DNA of 64,000 bases from Boesenbergia rotunda (taxonomy: Eukaryota > Streptophyta > Magnoliopsida > Zingiberales > Zingiberaceae), in assembly GCA_024364735.1 (NCBI GenBank), contig JAGFNQ010002586.1, forward strand, positions 78,016 to 142,015, in the 5' to 3' direction. The notes under the pieces were generated by a model that was given only the letters and a program-made list of their open reading frames with translations, searched no databases and was not told the DNA's origin. The position numbers were made by a program, and so were the translations under genes. The stretch's first letter is position 1. Each line of letters opens with the position of its first letter. Positions 21,771 through 34,823 of the stretch are shown piece after piece.

Positions 21771-24550
21771 ACGTTAGGGAAGCCATTTTTGCTTAACTGA
21801 AATTTGAACAACATAGTATTGGGTGGAGGTGAGATGATAGTACGTTAGGGAAGCCATTTTGGCGGAACTAGCCGAAGCTACCGATCCAAGACCCAAACTA
21901 GTTAGACCAGAATTTATCAAAAAGTAATTTTGAAGATGAAATTTTACTAAAAGGCTTTGTCTAGGAAAGGGTTGATGATCCAATAAGGCTACGGCCAAAG
22001 AAGGCCTAGTGCCTCGCCAAGACCTGGAAGCCAATTTTTGAAATTCAAATTCAAGTTACTTCTTGTCAAATTCAAATCTAACACAAATTTCAATTGATCT
22101 TAGACTCAACTACTTTTTCAAAATAAAGCTAAAATTCATTAAAATGGTTTTCAAAGTTAATTCAGTTTTTCAAAATTAATCATGATTTTTCAAAGTAAAA
22201 TCCTTACTTCTATTTTTGTCTCACAAAACCCATAAGGTTAACATGCTTGATCATGTAGAACTGGGTAAGACATCTAGGACCTAAAAGCATAATTCACTAT
22301 CTTTTTAAATAAAAAATGTTTTCAAAAGTTATTCAAAATTATCTCTTTTTTTTGTTTTCGGTACCCTACTCTTTCAATTCCAACATTTTTTTTAATTTCA
22401 TGTTAAATATCTCAATAGACTCGTTTTAAATATAATCTAGGGCTTGTTTGATTTAGTTATTGATTGGTCAAACATAGTCAACTTAGTCAAACTTGGTCAA
22501 AAAAGTCAACCCTAGTCAACATAGTCAAACTTGCTCAACACTGAAACCCCTTAAGGAACTTAGATAAAAGCCAGACTGTGTCAGATCTAGGGGGAGATCA
22601 AATTAGAAGAAGCTCAAAAATACTATATTTCAAAATACCATTGTCATTTCAAATTTTATTTTCGGGGCTTATTCTTTAAAAAAATTCTCTTCATTCCAAA
22701 TTGAATTTTCTAAAATTATCTTCTTGAAAATTACCATACTTTTATTCAAAACTATTCTCTTGATTCTGATAAACCCTAAAGACATAAAGGAGGTCTACTT
22801 AATGATCTACAAGGACTCCTAGGATGTGTCAAATTTAGGGAGGGCTGAATCAAAAGAAGAATTTCTAAAAAGTTTTTTCATCTATGTTGAAATTATTAGA
22901 TAATTCCTTTGATCTGAACTGAACCCTAAAGGCTTAGAGGAAGAGTACTTGCGGTCAACAAGCTTCCCAGGATTGAGTCAAGTTTAGAGGGAGGTCAAAA
23001 GAATTATTTAATAACATATTTTCATGAACTATATCTTCAAAATCCTTGCTGAAAATTTAAGTCTTTCAAAATACCATTATTGTTGTGGCTTATGAAATTG
23101 TTTTTGAAATAATATTTACTTGGGTTAGAGAATTTCCAGGGCACTTAGGAAAATGTCCTTGTAGTCAACAAAGCTTCATAGGATTGTGTCAAACTAGAAA
23201 AGAAACCTAGTCAAGTAAAATATTATATTTTTCAAAATCTAATACATTCCAAAAATTACTTATATTTTTCAAAGTCTAATACATTTCAAAAATTACTCAT
23301 ATTTTTCAAAGTCTAATACTTTTTTTAAAAGTATTTATGTGTTTCAAATCATAATCTCAAATGTACTTGAAAAATCTTTTTTTTAAGGAAAATCTTTCTA
23401 ATACTTTCTTACAAATACAAAATATTTTTCAGAACTGCACAATACTCTTCAAAATGGATTTAATCTGGACATTTAAGCTTTTTTGCTATGCCTTCAAGAA
23501 TTATACTAAGTATTTTTATGTTTTCAAAACTCATAGGCTCTTATACACAAACTTTCTCCTTAAAACTTCTTTCAAAATATATTTTTCAAGCATTCTTTAT
23601 TGATATATGGCCAAGGGGGAGAGTAGAAAAAGTGAAAATTAAATTCTTCCTTAAACTTTTTCCCTTTTCAAAGGAACTTTATTGAAAACTTCGAGTTGCT
23701 CTTAACTTAGAATTTCCTTTGTGATACTCAGAAGTTTTTCAAAATACTTTTTTCAAAACTGAACTTGGAAATGATCTAAAAAAATAAGGAGAAGAATTTC
23801 ACATTAAGGGGGAGAAAAAGGAAATTTTGTTTAATTTTCTTAAAAAAAAGTGTTCCAAAAATTCTTAAAGTGCATGTTTTTTTCTAAGTAAAATTTTTCT
23901 TAGTAAACAAAATTTGTCTGAGTAAAAACTTTTTGAAAATTTTGGCAAATGTTTCTAAGTAAAGTTTTTGGTGAAAAACTTGTCTAGAAATTTCTTAAAT
24001 ATTTTATTTTTCAAAATACACAATGTATTTCCAAGCAAATTCTTCTAAGTGTGCAAATTTTTTTTAATTTTTCCCAATTCTCAAAGTTGAATTTTTTTTG
24101 GAAATTTTGACTTCAAAATTTTGCCTAAGTAAAATTCTTTTTGCAAAGCCTTGTAAGTAAAAGTTATTTAACAAAATTTAGGCTTGCAAAACCTTTCATA
24201 ATGGAAAATTATCTAAGTGTAAAAAGTTTTAAAAATGCTTTTACTCTATTTTTGAAAAACACTTTGTCAAAAACATGAAGCACTTAGAAAAACTCAAAAA
24301 TCCCTATTAGATACCTTGTTCACCCATATTTGTTTTGATATATGTCAAAGGGGGAGGAAAGGTCAGAGTTAAGAGTTATGTTTTATATTCAGGGGGAGTA
24401 TGAGTATGAGAAAATTTTTTCTGTCCAAATTACATTGGTATTAGACTGTTAAGAATTGCCATGTTTCATTGGTCTTAACCTTCGTGCTTAAACTGTTATA
24501 ATTTTTACTTAATTTTGAATCGTGTTGCCATAAATCAAAAAGGGGGAGAT
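21771..24550 (+). other. E4 non-coding interior
   Basis: Matches the E1 interior: post-gag block (about 21780-22050), CTCAC/GTGAG stem-loop (about 22215-22275), AGGGGGAG-type modules ending near 22592, 22842 and 22995, and T/A-rich filler to the PPT. The 30-bp AT array of E1 is absent here. No gene supported. Confidence 0.8.
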
Positions 24551-25980
24551 TGTTGGTGCAGGAAGCACCATATCGAACCTTGTTTTCATATTGGCAAAGG
24601 GTTCAAAGTTAAGTATTATTGGTGATCTAACAATGTTACTCAACTGTGCAGGAAAAGTCCTAGCGAAGGGCTGCTAGGCACCTGGCGAAGGGCTGCCAGG
24701 AAACAAAGCCCTAGCGAAGGGCTGCTAGGCACCTGGCGAAGGGCTGCCAGGAAACAAAGTCCTAGCGAAGGACTGCTAGGCACTGGCGAAGGAATGCCAG
24801 GATAAAAAGCCCTAGCGAAGGACTGCTAGGCTCCAGGCGAAGGACAGCTTGGGATTGAAGCCCTAGCGAAGGAATGCTAGGCACCGGGCGAAGGACAGCT
24901 CGGTATCCAAGACCTGGCAAAGGACCGCCAGACAAAAGTCTAACCAGAGGAACGGTTGGCATCAGGTAAATTCTCCCGAGAGGAGTAGGTGAGGACGCGT
25001 TCCCCGTCGAGGGAACAGTAGGCGTCGGTTCGACCTAGGGTTCCATTTTGGAGACCCAAAGTCAGAACCAAGACAGCTAAGGCTGTATAAACTAACACAC
25101 TATTATTTTATGTTGTTTTGGACTAACCCTGGATGCAGGACCAAAGGAACGAGTGTCTGCAGCTCAGAGAGCCTCAACGGAATGAGGCAGTGGCTGAGTA
25201 GGGCGCCCGGAGTGTCCCGGGCGCCCCCAAGGTGCATACAAAACAATGTAAGTAAGGAAGGCTTCGAACAGCTGCTGGGCGGGGCGCCCCCGTGCTCCCG
25301 GGAGCCCCCGCTGCTCCCGGGCGCCCCCAGCGTCCCTGGCGCCCCCAATAGCAAACCATCGAACCAGAAGCCAGCGAAGCCAAGGGATAAGGTTTGACCC
25401 GGTCAACCCGGGCTCCCCCAGCGTCCCGGGCGCCCCGGTCAAGATCTAATCCTAAGTTTGAAGGGATCAGAAGCTAACCGAGACCGAGACGGATCGAGGG
25501 ACACGTGGGGGGGCGCCCCCGACGTTCCGGGCACCCCCAGGGCCTATAAAAGGGCCCTTGACCCCAGGCTTCAGAGCATCACATCTTCCAACGCTGTAAC
25601 GTTCTTCTGCTCCTGCGCTTCGCTCCAGAAACCTTCCAACTCGACACGAAAGCGCCGATGACGTCCCTCTGCTCCGAGAAACATTCCATATCGGACGTCG
25701 GTAATGAAGAACTAATTTTTTATTTCCGTTATACTACTACTATACTAGAACTGTAATCTTTTGTATGAATCTTTGTGCGATTATAGAATTGCCCTCAGTA
25801 AACGGTCAACGACCATGGGCCTTGGAGTAGGAGTCGACCCAGGCTCCGAACCAAGTAAAATCGATCGTGTCTCTGTGTGATTTTGTTTTCTTAATTTCCG
25901 CTGCGTACTTGCTCTAAGTTTTTCCGAAAAACGTTAACGATATTCACCCCCCCCCCTCTATCGTTTCTCTCGATCCAACA
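24551..25980 (+). mobile_element. E4 3' LTR (1430 bp)
   Basis: Same order as the 5' LTR: hairpin array 24656-24955, GGGCGCCC pairs, G-box 25502-25507, TATAAAAG 25545-25552. It is 73 bp longer than the 5' LTR because of an extra hairpin unit and an extra octamer segment. Confidence 0.93.
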
Positions 25981-26024
25981 AGGAGGTTTGTTTTTGGTGT
26001 GGCAAATGAAGGAAGACTCGGTGG

Positions 26025-26034
26025 CCTTATATAG
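26025..26034 (-). promoter_or_regulatory. TATA box of ORF-X copy 1
   Basis: The minus strand reads CTATATAAGG. With E4 removed it sits about 110 bp upstream of the ATG at 19150, behind a pyrimidine-rich leader. ORF-X copy 2 has the same layout. Confidence 0.55.
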
Positions 26035-27060
26035 GGGTTGGCCAAGCGCCCGGGAGGTGTTGGGTTCCTGATTCAGATGTCAGTTGTCCTTAGCAGCTTT
26101 TGCTGCCTTAATCATTGGCCCTGGGGGCGCCCGTGAGGACCCGGGCGCCTGTAGTCAGCTGTCACTCGTGGCAGCTTTTGCTGCCTTGAATGGAGATAAA
26201 GACCTAGGCGCCCGATAGGTCATGGGCGCTCGGGTCAGCTGGGTAAGGTTGACAGCTTTTGCTGTCTAGGTCGAAGAGAAAGTTGGGGAGTCCGAAGGGT
26301 CACGGGCGCCCGTGCTGACCATGGTTTGACTGTTGACCAATTTGACTGTTTGACCAGGCTTGACTATTTTGACCTGGTTTGACTCTATTGACCAACCAAC
26401 AATCAAGTCAATTTTAGCTCTAAATTACATGATTCAATGTTTTATTTGACAAAAATATAGAAACCAGATGAATTTTGAGTTAAGTCCTAACCATCTCACC
26501 CGGTCTTATAGTTGTTAATCACGTTGACCTTATGGGTTTTGTGAGACAGATGTTATCAGAAGTAAAGATTTTATTTTAAAAAACATGTTTACTTTTGAAA
26601 AGTTGAATTAATTTTGAAAACAATTTAAATTTATTTTGAAAAATGGTTGAATCTAAGATTAATTGAAATTTGTGTTAGATTCAAATCTGACAATAGTAAG
26701 GTGAATTTGGTTTTCAATAATTAGCTTCCAGGTCTTGGCGAGGCACTAGGCCTTTTTTGGTCGTAGCCTTATTGGATCATCAACTCTTTCCTTGACAAAG
26801 CCTTTTATTGAAAATCCATCTTCAAGTTACTCTTTGAAAGATTTTGGTCTAACTAGTTTGGGTCTTGGATCGGTAGCTTTGGCTAGTTCCGCCAAAATGG
26901 CTTCCCTAATGTACTATCATCTCACCTCCACCCAATACTATGTTGTTCAAATTTCAGTTGATCATTTTAATCCTTAGACTAACTAGTCCTAGGTCTAAGC
27001 ATGGTAATTTGCAGAAAATAAATAAACAATCTAGCATGCAATTCAAATTAAGAAAAGAAT
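26035..27060 (-). other. E3 spacer between gag and ORF-X promoter
   Basis: No gene. Bases 26045-26310 hold GGGCGCCC-type octamers and three copies of CAGCTTTTGCTG, likely upstream elements of the ORF-X promoter. After them come TTTGACC-type repeats (26320-26400), the stem-loop (about 26490-26550) and the block shared with other family members (about 26700-26960). Confidence 0.7.
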
Positions 27061-28715
27061 TTATCTAATTATAAAAATTGTTTTTAAGTTGGCTCCCCCT
27101 GGACTAAAGCCACGGTAATGATTAGGCAAGATATGAATCTTGTCCTTCAGGATCCAATACTGGTTTGGTCCAGCTTGGTTGTTCAGGCAAAGTTTGGGTA
27201 CCCATGCCTGAACTTTGGATCTAGATTGGTTGAATACAGCATAGTATGACCTTTGTCTCGACTTGGTTCGATACCCTAACCCGGATCGATTTAGAACGGA
27301 CTTCTGTTTTCCAAGGATCATGTCAAGACCCTTGGAACCCGAAGTGAATCGTTCTAAAGCCGCTCTAAGGTCCTTGACTTGAGTTTTCAAGGAGGAGTTC
27401 TCTTTCTCAAGCTTTTCAACTTGAGTAGAGGTTTCATCTTGAACCATCTTGGTCAAAGATCTAGAGTCAGCTCCCTCTTTCAGGAGTTTTAATTCCTGTC
27501 GGAGGGACTCGACTCGGATTTTGGCTTTCGCCAAGTTACAAGATAAGTAGGCAATTAACTTTGATAATTCTACTTCAGAGTAACCACTTACAGTTATTTT
27601 GCCGTTCTCCGAAATTGTGAGCCTTCCGTCATCCGACTCCGATTCTGATCCTGTGTCGATGTCTTCCGAAGCGGTCAAGGCGAGAAGGTTCGATTGTGGG
27701 GCTTCTTCTTCTTCGTCGGAGGAAAATTCGTCCCACGTGGCTTGAAGAGTCTTCTTCCTTTGAGTCTTCTTGGCTTCTTTTAGATTAGGGCACTCCGATT
27801 TGTAGTGTCCCTTCTTATTGCATTCGTAGCACGTCACATTTGATTTGGTCTTAGACGTTCAGGGTTCAGTTGGATCTTCCTTCTTTCGGCTAGTTTTTCT
27901 TCTGTTGGTCTGATGCTTCAGCTCCTTGTAGTAGTCCCGGGCTAGCCGAACCAGCTTAGGTTGATCCCCTTCACTGTCTTCTATGTCTGAGTCTGAGTCA
28001 GACTTGGGTGCAGGTTGAGGCTTTTCTTGGCCACCTTTCCTTAGGTTTTTCCTGCAAGAAAAACAATACCTTTCTCGACCAAAGTGCAGTTAGTCTGCTC
28101 GTGTAATTCCAATTCTGAAAATAATTCATCTAATTTAATTTTAGAAAGATCCCTAGAAATCTTGTAAGCATCTACCATGGATGCCCATAGAGTATTTCTT
28201 GGGAAAGCATTTAGGGTATACCTGATAAGGTCACGGTTTTCTACTTTGTGACCGATTGTGTGCAGGCCGTTCATCAGCTCCTGGATTCTGGCATGGAGCT
28301 GGGCTGCTAACTCGCCTTCGTTCATTTTGATGGTGTACAATTTGTTCAGCAGTAGGTCCCTTTTGTTGATTCTGGTGTCGGAGGTACCTTCGTGTAATTC
28401 AATCATCTTACTCCAGAGTTCTTTCGCACTGTTGAAGGGACCCACCCAGTTCAGTTCTTCTTTGGTTAATCCACATTGCAGCGTCTGGGTTGCTTTTACA
28501 TCATCCTCGATCTTTTTCTTCAGCAAGGCATCCCATTCTGTGTAGTGTTGTGCCACTCCTTCAGCATTCTTGGGGATTTCAAGGCCAGATTGGATAATAA
28601 TCCACATGTCCACCTGAGTTTTCAGGTGGACTTCCATCTGACTCTTCCAGTAGGAGAAGTCTTCTCCACTGAAGAGTGGTGGTCTGGCTGTGCTGAAACC
28701 CTCTTGCATGGCCAT
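27061..28715 (-). pseudogene. E3 gag, full-length layout with frame lesions
   Basis: The start MAMQEGFSTARPPLF at 28715 opens 224 codons of UBN2-like capsid domain. A stop near 28041, right after AGKT, reflects a frame change. The acidic linker (about 27840-28035) is in another frame with a TGA. The knuckle CYECNKKGHYKSEC (about 27790-27835) opens a 258-codon C-terminal part with a long coiled coil (LRQELKLLKEG to LRAALERF) and a basic tail ending GGANLKTIFIIR. This is the most complete gag in the window by domain content; only one knuckle is present. No protease follows in any frame. It lies just downstream of the primer site, as expected for gag. Confidence 0.85.
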
Positions 28716-28926
28716 TTATAATTTCTGAAATAACAAAAAAAACAATGAAAGTCCCAAGACTTGGTCTTGGATTAGTAGTGCGGGAATAAAATAATTGAGA
28801 AAAAGCGATCGAGTGGTGTTGCACCAACCTCGATTAACAAGAAAAATTCGAAAGAAAAAGAAATTAAAACTTTCGTAAAATTCGAAAAACTCTCAAATTT
28901 GTGGTTACACCAAATTTGAGCAACCC

Positions 28927-28938
28927 GCTCTGATACCA
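28927..28938 (-). other. E3 primer-binding site (initiator Met)
   Basis: The minus strand reads TGGTATCAGAGC, two bases inside the 5' LTR end at 28941. Confidence 0.92.
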
Positions 28939-28940
28939 CT

Positions 28941-29577
28941 TGTTGGATCGACGAAAACGATAGAGGGGGGTGAATATCGTTAAATACTTTTCGGATAAAA
29001 AGAGTAGATACGCAGCGGAAAGAAATTAAATGTACAAGAACACAAGTCTATTTTTTACTTGGTTCGGAGTCGCGGTTGGCTCCTACTCCAAGGCCCACGG
29101 TCCTTGACCATTTACTTTGGCCAATACTATAATCGCGCAAAAAGATTTTACAAATTAAGTACAAGAGTATAGGAAATTGAAATTGCTGCACTTTTCGTTA
29201 CCGACACCCAATGTGGATCGTATTTCGGAGCAGAGGGTCGTCGGCGGTGCTGGGATCTCGAAGTCGGAGTTTGCCGGGGCGTAGCGCTTGAACGAAAAGC
29301 TTTGGAGCGTTAGAAAGCAGTTATCTTGAAGCCTTGGGGTCGAGCACCCTTTTATAGTGCTCATGGGGGCGCCTGATTCGCTGGGGGCGTCTGACACGTG
29401 CCTTCAGCTACGAGAACCTCTATCCGTAGCTCAGTCAGCGCTTATCCCCTTCGATTCGGCTCCTGGTCTGACTGGGGTGCCCGGGACCTCCTGGGCGCCT
29501 AGCTTGACCCGGTCCAATGGCTTCTTGGCAGATTTGCTTCGATGGCCGCTTTGGCTTTGACCTTGGGCACCTTGGAC
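28941..29577 (-). mobile_element. E3 5' LTR, inner part
   Basis: Continues at 38041-38738 beyond E5. It carries the TATA box (inverse TTTTATA 29350-29356) and G-box (29395-29400) with the family spacing. The split is flanked by TGGAC here and GGGAC at 38036-38040. Confidence 0.9.
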
Positions 29578-30908
29578 TGTTGGATCGTGAAAAGCCGATA
29601 AAGGGGGGGGGTGAATATCGGAAATCGCTCTTTTTCGGAAAACTAAGAGTAAGTGCACAGCGGAAATAAAAATACGAGACACAGCACAAAGACACAATGA
29701 TTTTTACTTGGTTCGGAGCCTGTGTCGACTCCTACTCCAAGGCCCACGGTCGTTGACCGTTTACTTTGGGCAATTCTATATTCCCGCAAATAGGTTACAA
29801 TGATTTCAATTACAAAGAGAGTGCAATAAAATAATAATAAAATATTAAGCTCTTCGTTACCGACGTCCGGAGTGTGTCGATTCTTTTCGAGGCAGCGGGA
29901 CGTCGTTGGCTCGAGGTGAGGCGTTTCTGGAGCAAGGCACGAGCGTAGAAGAGCGTGGAAGCTTTAGAATGAAGTTGATGTGAAGCTTGGGGTCGAGGGG
30001 TGCTATTTATAGCATCTAGGGCGCCCTGGACGTCGGGGGCGCCCTGCCAAGTGTCATCCGATCCGCAGTTTGCTCGGTCAAGCTTTATCCCTCCTAAATA
30101 GGGATGAAGTTAGACCTATGGGGCGCCCTGGTCGCTGAGGGCGCCCTGGTTGACCCGGTCTTCTCGGCTGGATAGATTTGATCGGCCTCGCTAGCGTAGG
30201 CGCGACGCGCCTTGGCTCCTGAGGGCGCCCTGGGCGCTCAGGGCGCCCTGGCTGCTGAGGGCGCCCTGGATGCAGAGGGCGCCCCGGCCAGTGGTTAGCC
30301 GAACTCCTTTTTGCCTTACTTGTTTCTTGTTCACCGTGGAGGCGCCCTAGACACTCAGGGCGCCCTACTCAGTTGCTGCCTCACTCCTTTGAGGCTCTCT
30401 AAGCTGCAGACACACGTTCCTTTGGTCCTGCATCCAGGGTTAGTCCGAAAACAAGATAAAGCATTAATTTATACAGCCTCAGCTGTCTTGGTTCTGACTT
30501 TGGTCTCCAATATGGAGCCCTAGGTCGAACCGACGCCTACTGTTCCCTCGACGGGGAACGCGTCCTCACCTTCTCCTCTCGGGAGAATTTACCTGATGCC
30601 AACCGCTCCTTTGGTTGGACTTTTGCCTGACGGTCCTTTGTCAGGGCTTGGATGTCGAGCTGTCCTTCGCCCGGTGCCTAGCAGTCCTTCACTAGGTCTT
30701 CAATCCCAGACTGTCCTTCGCCTGGTGCCTAGCAGTCCTTTGCTAGGGCTTTTAACTCTGGCATTCCTTCGCCAGTGCCTAGCGGTCCTTCGCTAGGGCT
30801 TTCACTGCACACTTGATTAACTTGTTAGAACACAAGAAGGACTTAACTTTTGATCTATGTTGCCATTATCAAAACACAGGTTTGACTTAGGTGTATTCTG
30901 CACCAACA
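29578..30908 (-). mobile_element. E5 3' LTR (1331 bp)
   Basis: Near-identical to 36708-38035. GGGCGCCC pairs at about 30018-30375; TATA (inverse of CTATAAATAG) near 30002-30012. The G-box position reads CACTTG instead of CACGTG. The hairpin array is at about 30595-30810. The inverse PPT starts at 30909. Confidence 0.92.
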
Positions 30909-32302
30909 ATCTCCCCCTTTTTGATTTATGGCAACCCTAGTTCAAAAAGTTAAGTTTAATCAACATATGAAAAGAAGTTTTATTCCCTCCCCCTGGAAGG
31001 AATCTCCCCCTAGATTTTTTAAAAGTTCGTGGGGTTTTAAAGATTTTACTTGTACTTTGAAAACTTAAGTTTTAGGTACTTATAAGTAACTTAAAAGTAC
31101 ATAGTAGAGTTTAAAGCATAATTTGAGTACTTACAGAAATTTTTTTTTAAAGTCTTAAGTTTTTAAAGTACTCAAAATGTTAGCTTAGTAGTTTTTGAAA
31201 CACTTTAGTATTTAACAATTTTGAAAAGCTTTAGCTTTAGAGTAATAGCTTAAGTAGAAACTTTTTGAAAGGCTAGAGTATCTTGCAAAATTTGAAGGCT
31301 TGAAAAAAATTTTGAAGCTAGAGTACTTTAGCAAAATTTTGAAAGCTTAAGTATTTTTAAAAAAATTTGAATAAGTAAACCTTTTTGAAAGCAATCTTTT
31401 TGAATAAAGGATAGAGTATAGAAAAAATTTGAAACGAAATTTTGAAAAGAAAAAAAGAAATTTTACTCTCTCCTTTCCTATCTCTCCCCCTTTGCCATAT
31501 ATCAAAACAATTAAATACAGCATAAATAAGGAAATAAGTAAAATTTTTGCTGTACTAAATCAATCCATACTTAAATTTATACTAAATCAATCAATTCTCT
31601 CTGTAGGGGCCTGTCTAACCCAATTAGCTACTTACTAACTGTTATAAACAGTAGTTTTTGCTAGGGTTAGTCAAGTTAAGTGTTTTTGTTCAGGTTAGAT
31701 TTTCTAAACTTGACACTTAACTTGATTGCTGTATAAGTTGTATTTAGTGCCCCAATTACTGCAGATGCACTGACTTAAAGCATCTTGAATTGAGGCAAAG
31801 ACCTAAGCATCTCAACCCTTTCTAGGTTATCAATCAAAAGTATCCTTAGGTGCTTGTGAGATGCTGGCTTCTAAGTCTATAGGTGCATGCAGTTCTAGGG
31901 TTAAAGCCTAGGCTAAGTCCATTTTCGAAAAATCCCTAGTTTTGAAGGGGGTAGTTTTAAAATTAATATAAAACTAAGTCGAAAAGATTATAAAATTGAT
32001 TTTTGAAATAAAGCTGAGTTGAAAATGAAAACTGATTTTGAAATTTAAATAAAACAGTTTTTCAAAAATAGAAAATTTTAGAAAACTTATTTTTGAAATC
32101 AAGTAGAGTAAAAACAATTGAGTTAAACTATTCTACTGAACACAATCCTAACTGATTAACAAGAAACCAATAAACATAAACTAGTCATCATAAAATAAAA
32201 GTAGGTGTTCTAGGTTCAACATAGTCAACAGTCAAGCACAAGTCAACCACAAGTCAACCCTACTGAGTAGGGATAGTCAAATAGGTACAATGATAAGTCA
32301 AT
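30909..32302 (-). other. E5 spacer between ORF-X and PPT
   Basis: A/T-rich, no supported gene. Matches E3 16489-17899 including the block around CTTGACACTTAACTTGATTG, but without the clear 36-bp array. Confidence 0.75.
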
Positions 32303-33551
32303 CTAAGACGAAGGACCGGGATGATCAGATGGACCGGGCTGCCACGCATCGAATCGTGCCATCATCTCTAAGAATCGTGCATCAGCTACTTCTCTATCAG
32401 CTCGGCGAGCGTCCATCTGCTCTATGTGAGAGGCCTCGACCTCCTCTCGGAGACTCTGTATCTGTGTCTCCATCTGAGTCACTCTCTCGTAGAGTGTCGG
32501 TGGAGCGGGTTCGTTTATATGGGCTCGGGCTTCTGCTGCTACATCTGCGACGTCGTACTCGACCTCCTCGTCCGAATCGATCTGATGAGCTGCTCTTCGA
32601 CGTCTCCAGGACAGGACCCCGGTACCGGACACCTCTATACCTGCTAGGGCGAAGTTTCTATAACCTATTTCATCGTAGTCGGTCAGATCGGCCATTTCTC
32701 CCTCGGTAATGTTCCGACCATGATAATGTAATAGGGAGGTGATAATGTGGCAGTAGGGTGTGCGTACCCGCCCTTGCGTGGTCACACTGGATGCGTGTAG
32801 GATAGTGTGAAACATGAGAAGCCCTATATCAATATCTAGCTGGTGAATCGGGGCGTACAGGAGAAAGGTATGGAATGGTCGCATAGTGGTGACGTCCCTG
32901 GTGGATAAGGGCAGAATACATCGGACTAAGACCCTATATAGGGTGTAGTCCTGGACCTCTAAGTCGACTGACTGGAATCGTCTGGCCACTGGTTGCCTAA
33001 AGAAGTATGCGTGTAATGTGTCTAAGGTGATGTGAGAATTGGGAGCCTCAAAGGGAGGCTCCCTAGGAGGATAACAACAGAAGATGGACTGCGAGGGTCG
33101 TAGTCCTAAAAATCGGTTCAGTAATGTTGGTGTGATGGTTAAGGGAATACCTTGAACCATGGTGGAGAACATGAGATTATCCTATCTAATGATATTATTG
33201 TAAAATTCTGCACATAAGGAAGTATTGATTGGGTGAGTGCAGAATACGAGATTGTCCAGTTGGTAGTGGTTTATGACGTTCATAGCTAGGGGATAGGATT
33301 GGGTAAAGAATAGCCTATTCAAGTAACTCGTTTTGATAGGTTTATAGGTGGTACGAGCGAACTTGTTACATAATTCTAAATTGGGAAACCTAGGATCAGG
33401 AATAGGTTGAGTACCGGGTTCTGCCTGATTAGGTCGGCGTCTTCTAAGAGAAAGAATGTATACTTAAAGAAAGTGTGCATTTAATGAAAAATTGAAAAGA
33501 AATTAAATTAAAAAAAAATAATAACTTATACCGATTTGCTCGGGGAGGCAT
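32303..33551 (-). pseudogene. ORF-X copy 2 (E5): two exons, one internal stop
   Basis: Exon 1 is 33551-33532 and exon 2 is 33443-32303. The intron 33531-33444 (88 nt) has GT and CTCTTAG ends and a U-rich body. Because 88 is not a multiple of 3, only the spliced form joins the two coding parts in one frame: 386 codons with a single TAG at 33184-33182, where copy 1 has CAG (Gln). The rest is colinear with copy 1: basic N-terminus, plant-transposon-protein-like domain, and a C-terminal acidic patch plus coiled coil, here without the stop seen in copy 1. So each copy carries a different single stop. Function unknown; its position matches the env-like slot of SIRE elements, but no membrane segment remains after splicing. 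Confidence 0.72.
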
Positions 33552-33653
33552 TGTTGAGGGCTTGAGAGCTTGAGAGGGTTGCAAGATCTCTTGGAAGGTA
33601 GAAGGTTGAGGAGGAGAAGTGTTTTGGGTGTGAAGAGTAGAAGGGGAAGGGAG

Positions 33654-33667
33654 CCCCTTTTTATAGG
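33654..33667 (-). promoter_or_regulatory. TATA box of ORF-X copy 2
   Basis: The minus strand reads CCTATAAAAAGGGG. A C/T-rich leader of about 100 nt leads to the ATG at 33551. Upstream, at about 33670-34050, are GGGCGCCC-type octamers and GCAGCTGCCTTTTGGCAGC hairpins. Confidence 0.6.
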
Positions 33668-34823
33668 CAGTCTCGGGCGCCCTGCCTCGGGAGGGCGCCC
33701 TAACTGGCGAGGGTGCCCTGTATGACCAGGGCGCCTTGACCAGGCTACAGCTGCCTTTTTGGCAGCTTTTGACCACTGAAGGACACTGGCAAGGGCGCCT
33801 TTCCGGACGAGGGCGCCTTTATCAGGTCTGTAGTTCAGTTTGTGCAGCTTTCTGCCGCTGAACGATTGTGGGAGGGCGCCCTGCATGACAAGGGCGCCTT
33901 AAACAGGGCTGCAGCTGCCTTTTGGCAGCTTTTAACCAGCCTTGGGTATACGGAGGCGCCCTGAAGCTTCAGGGCGCCCTGGTCAGCGTGCAGTGGCAGA
34001 GGAGCCTTTTTGACCAGCCTTGGGGCGCCCACATCGGTTTGGGCGCCCTAAGGACTAGCTTTTGACTCAAATGAAGTGCATTTGACCAGATTTGACCTGG
34101 TTTGACTATATTGACCGTAGTTTGACTATGTTGACCGTGGGTTGACTATGTTTATCGTGTTTTGACTTTGTTGACCGTGTTTTGACCTTGTTGACCATGG
34201 TTTGACTATAGAACTTCACTGCAACACAGGTATTAAGGGAATCATTTAGTCTTAATTTTACTATCTCCCCCAAATCTAGGGTTTTCAATCACGTTAACCT
34301 TATAGGTTTTGTGAGACAGTTTTTGATAGTTTTGAAAATTTGAAAATTTTGATTAATTTTGAAAACAATTTATGTTTAAATCTATAAGTAACTGAAATTT
34401 TGTGTTAGATTCGAATTTAACAAAAATTAATTTGAATTTGAAATTCAAAAATTGGCTTCCAGGTCTTGGCGAGGCACTAGGCCTTCTTTGGCCGAAGCCT
34501 TATGGGATCATCCACCCTTTCCTTGACAAAGTCTTTTAATGAAATTTCATTTTCAAAATTATTTTTTGAAAAATTTCTGGTCTAACTAGTTTGAGTTTTG
34601 GATCGGTAGCTTCGGCTGGTTTCACCAGTCTAAAGAGATCAAGTGAACTTGATCTTATTAGAATTGGTTTCCCCAACGTACTATCATCTCACCTCTACCC
34701 AATACTATGTTGTCAAATTTCAGCTAAGTTTGTTCAGTCCTTAACTAACCTTAGTCTAAGCATAGTATATTGCAGAAATTAAATAAACAATCAAACAATC
34801 AATTTAAATCAATAATGACAAGT
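33668..34823 (-). other. E5 spacer between gag and ORF-X promoter
   Basis: No gene. GGGCGCCC octamers and GCAGC palindromes (33670-34050), TTTGACTATGTTGACC-type repeats (34080-34210), half of the CTCAC stem-loop (about 34305-34315), and the shared block 34450-34740. Confidence 0.7.

Larger units (their letters stand above)
19223..25980 (+). mobile_element. E4, complete non-autonomous copia element
   Basis: Flanked by AGGAG at 19218-19222 and 25981-25985. It has both LTRs, a primer site, a short gag and a PPT (24537-24550), but no pol. It inserted into the 5' leader of E3 ORF-X, between its TATA box and start codon. The LTRs differ mainly by one extra hairpin unit in the 3' copy. Confidence 0.95.
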
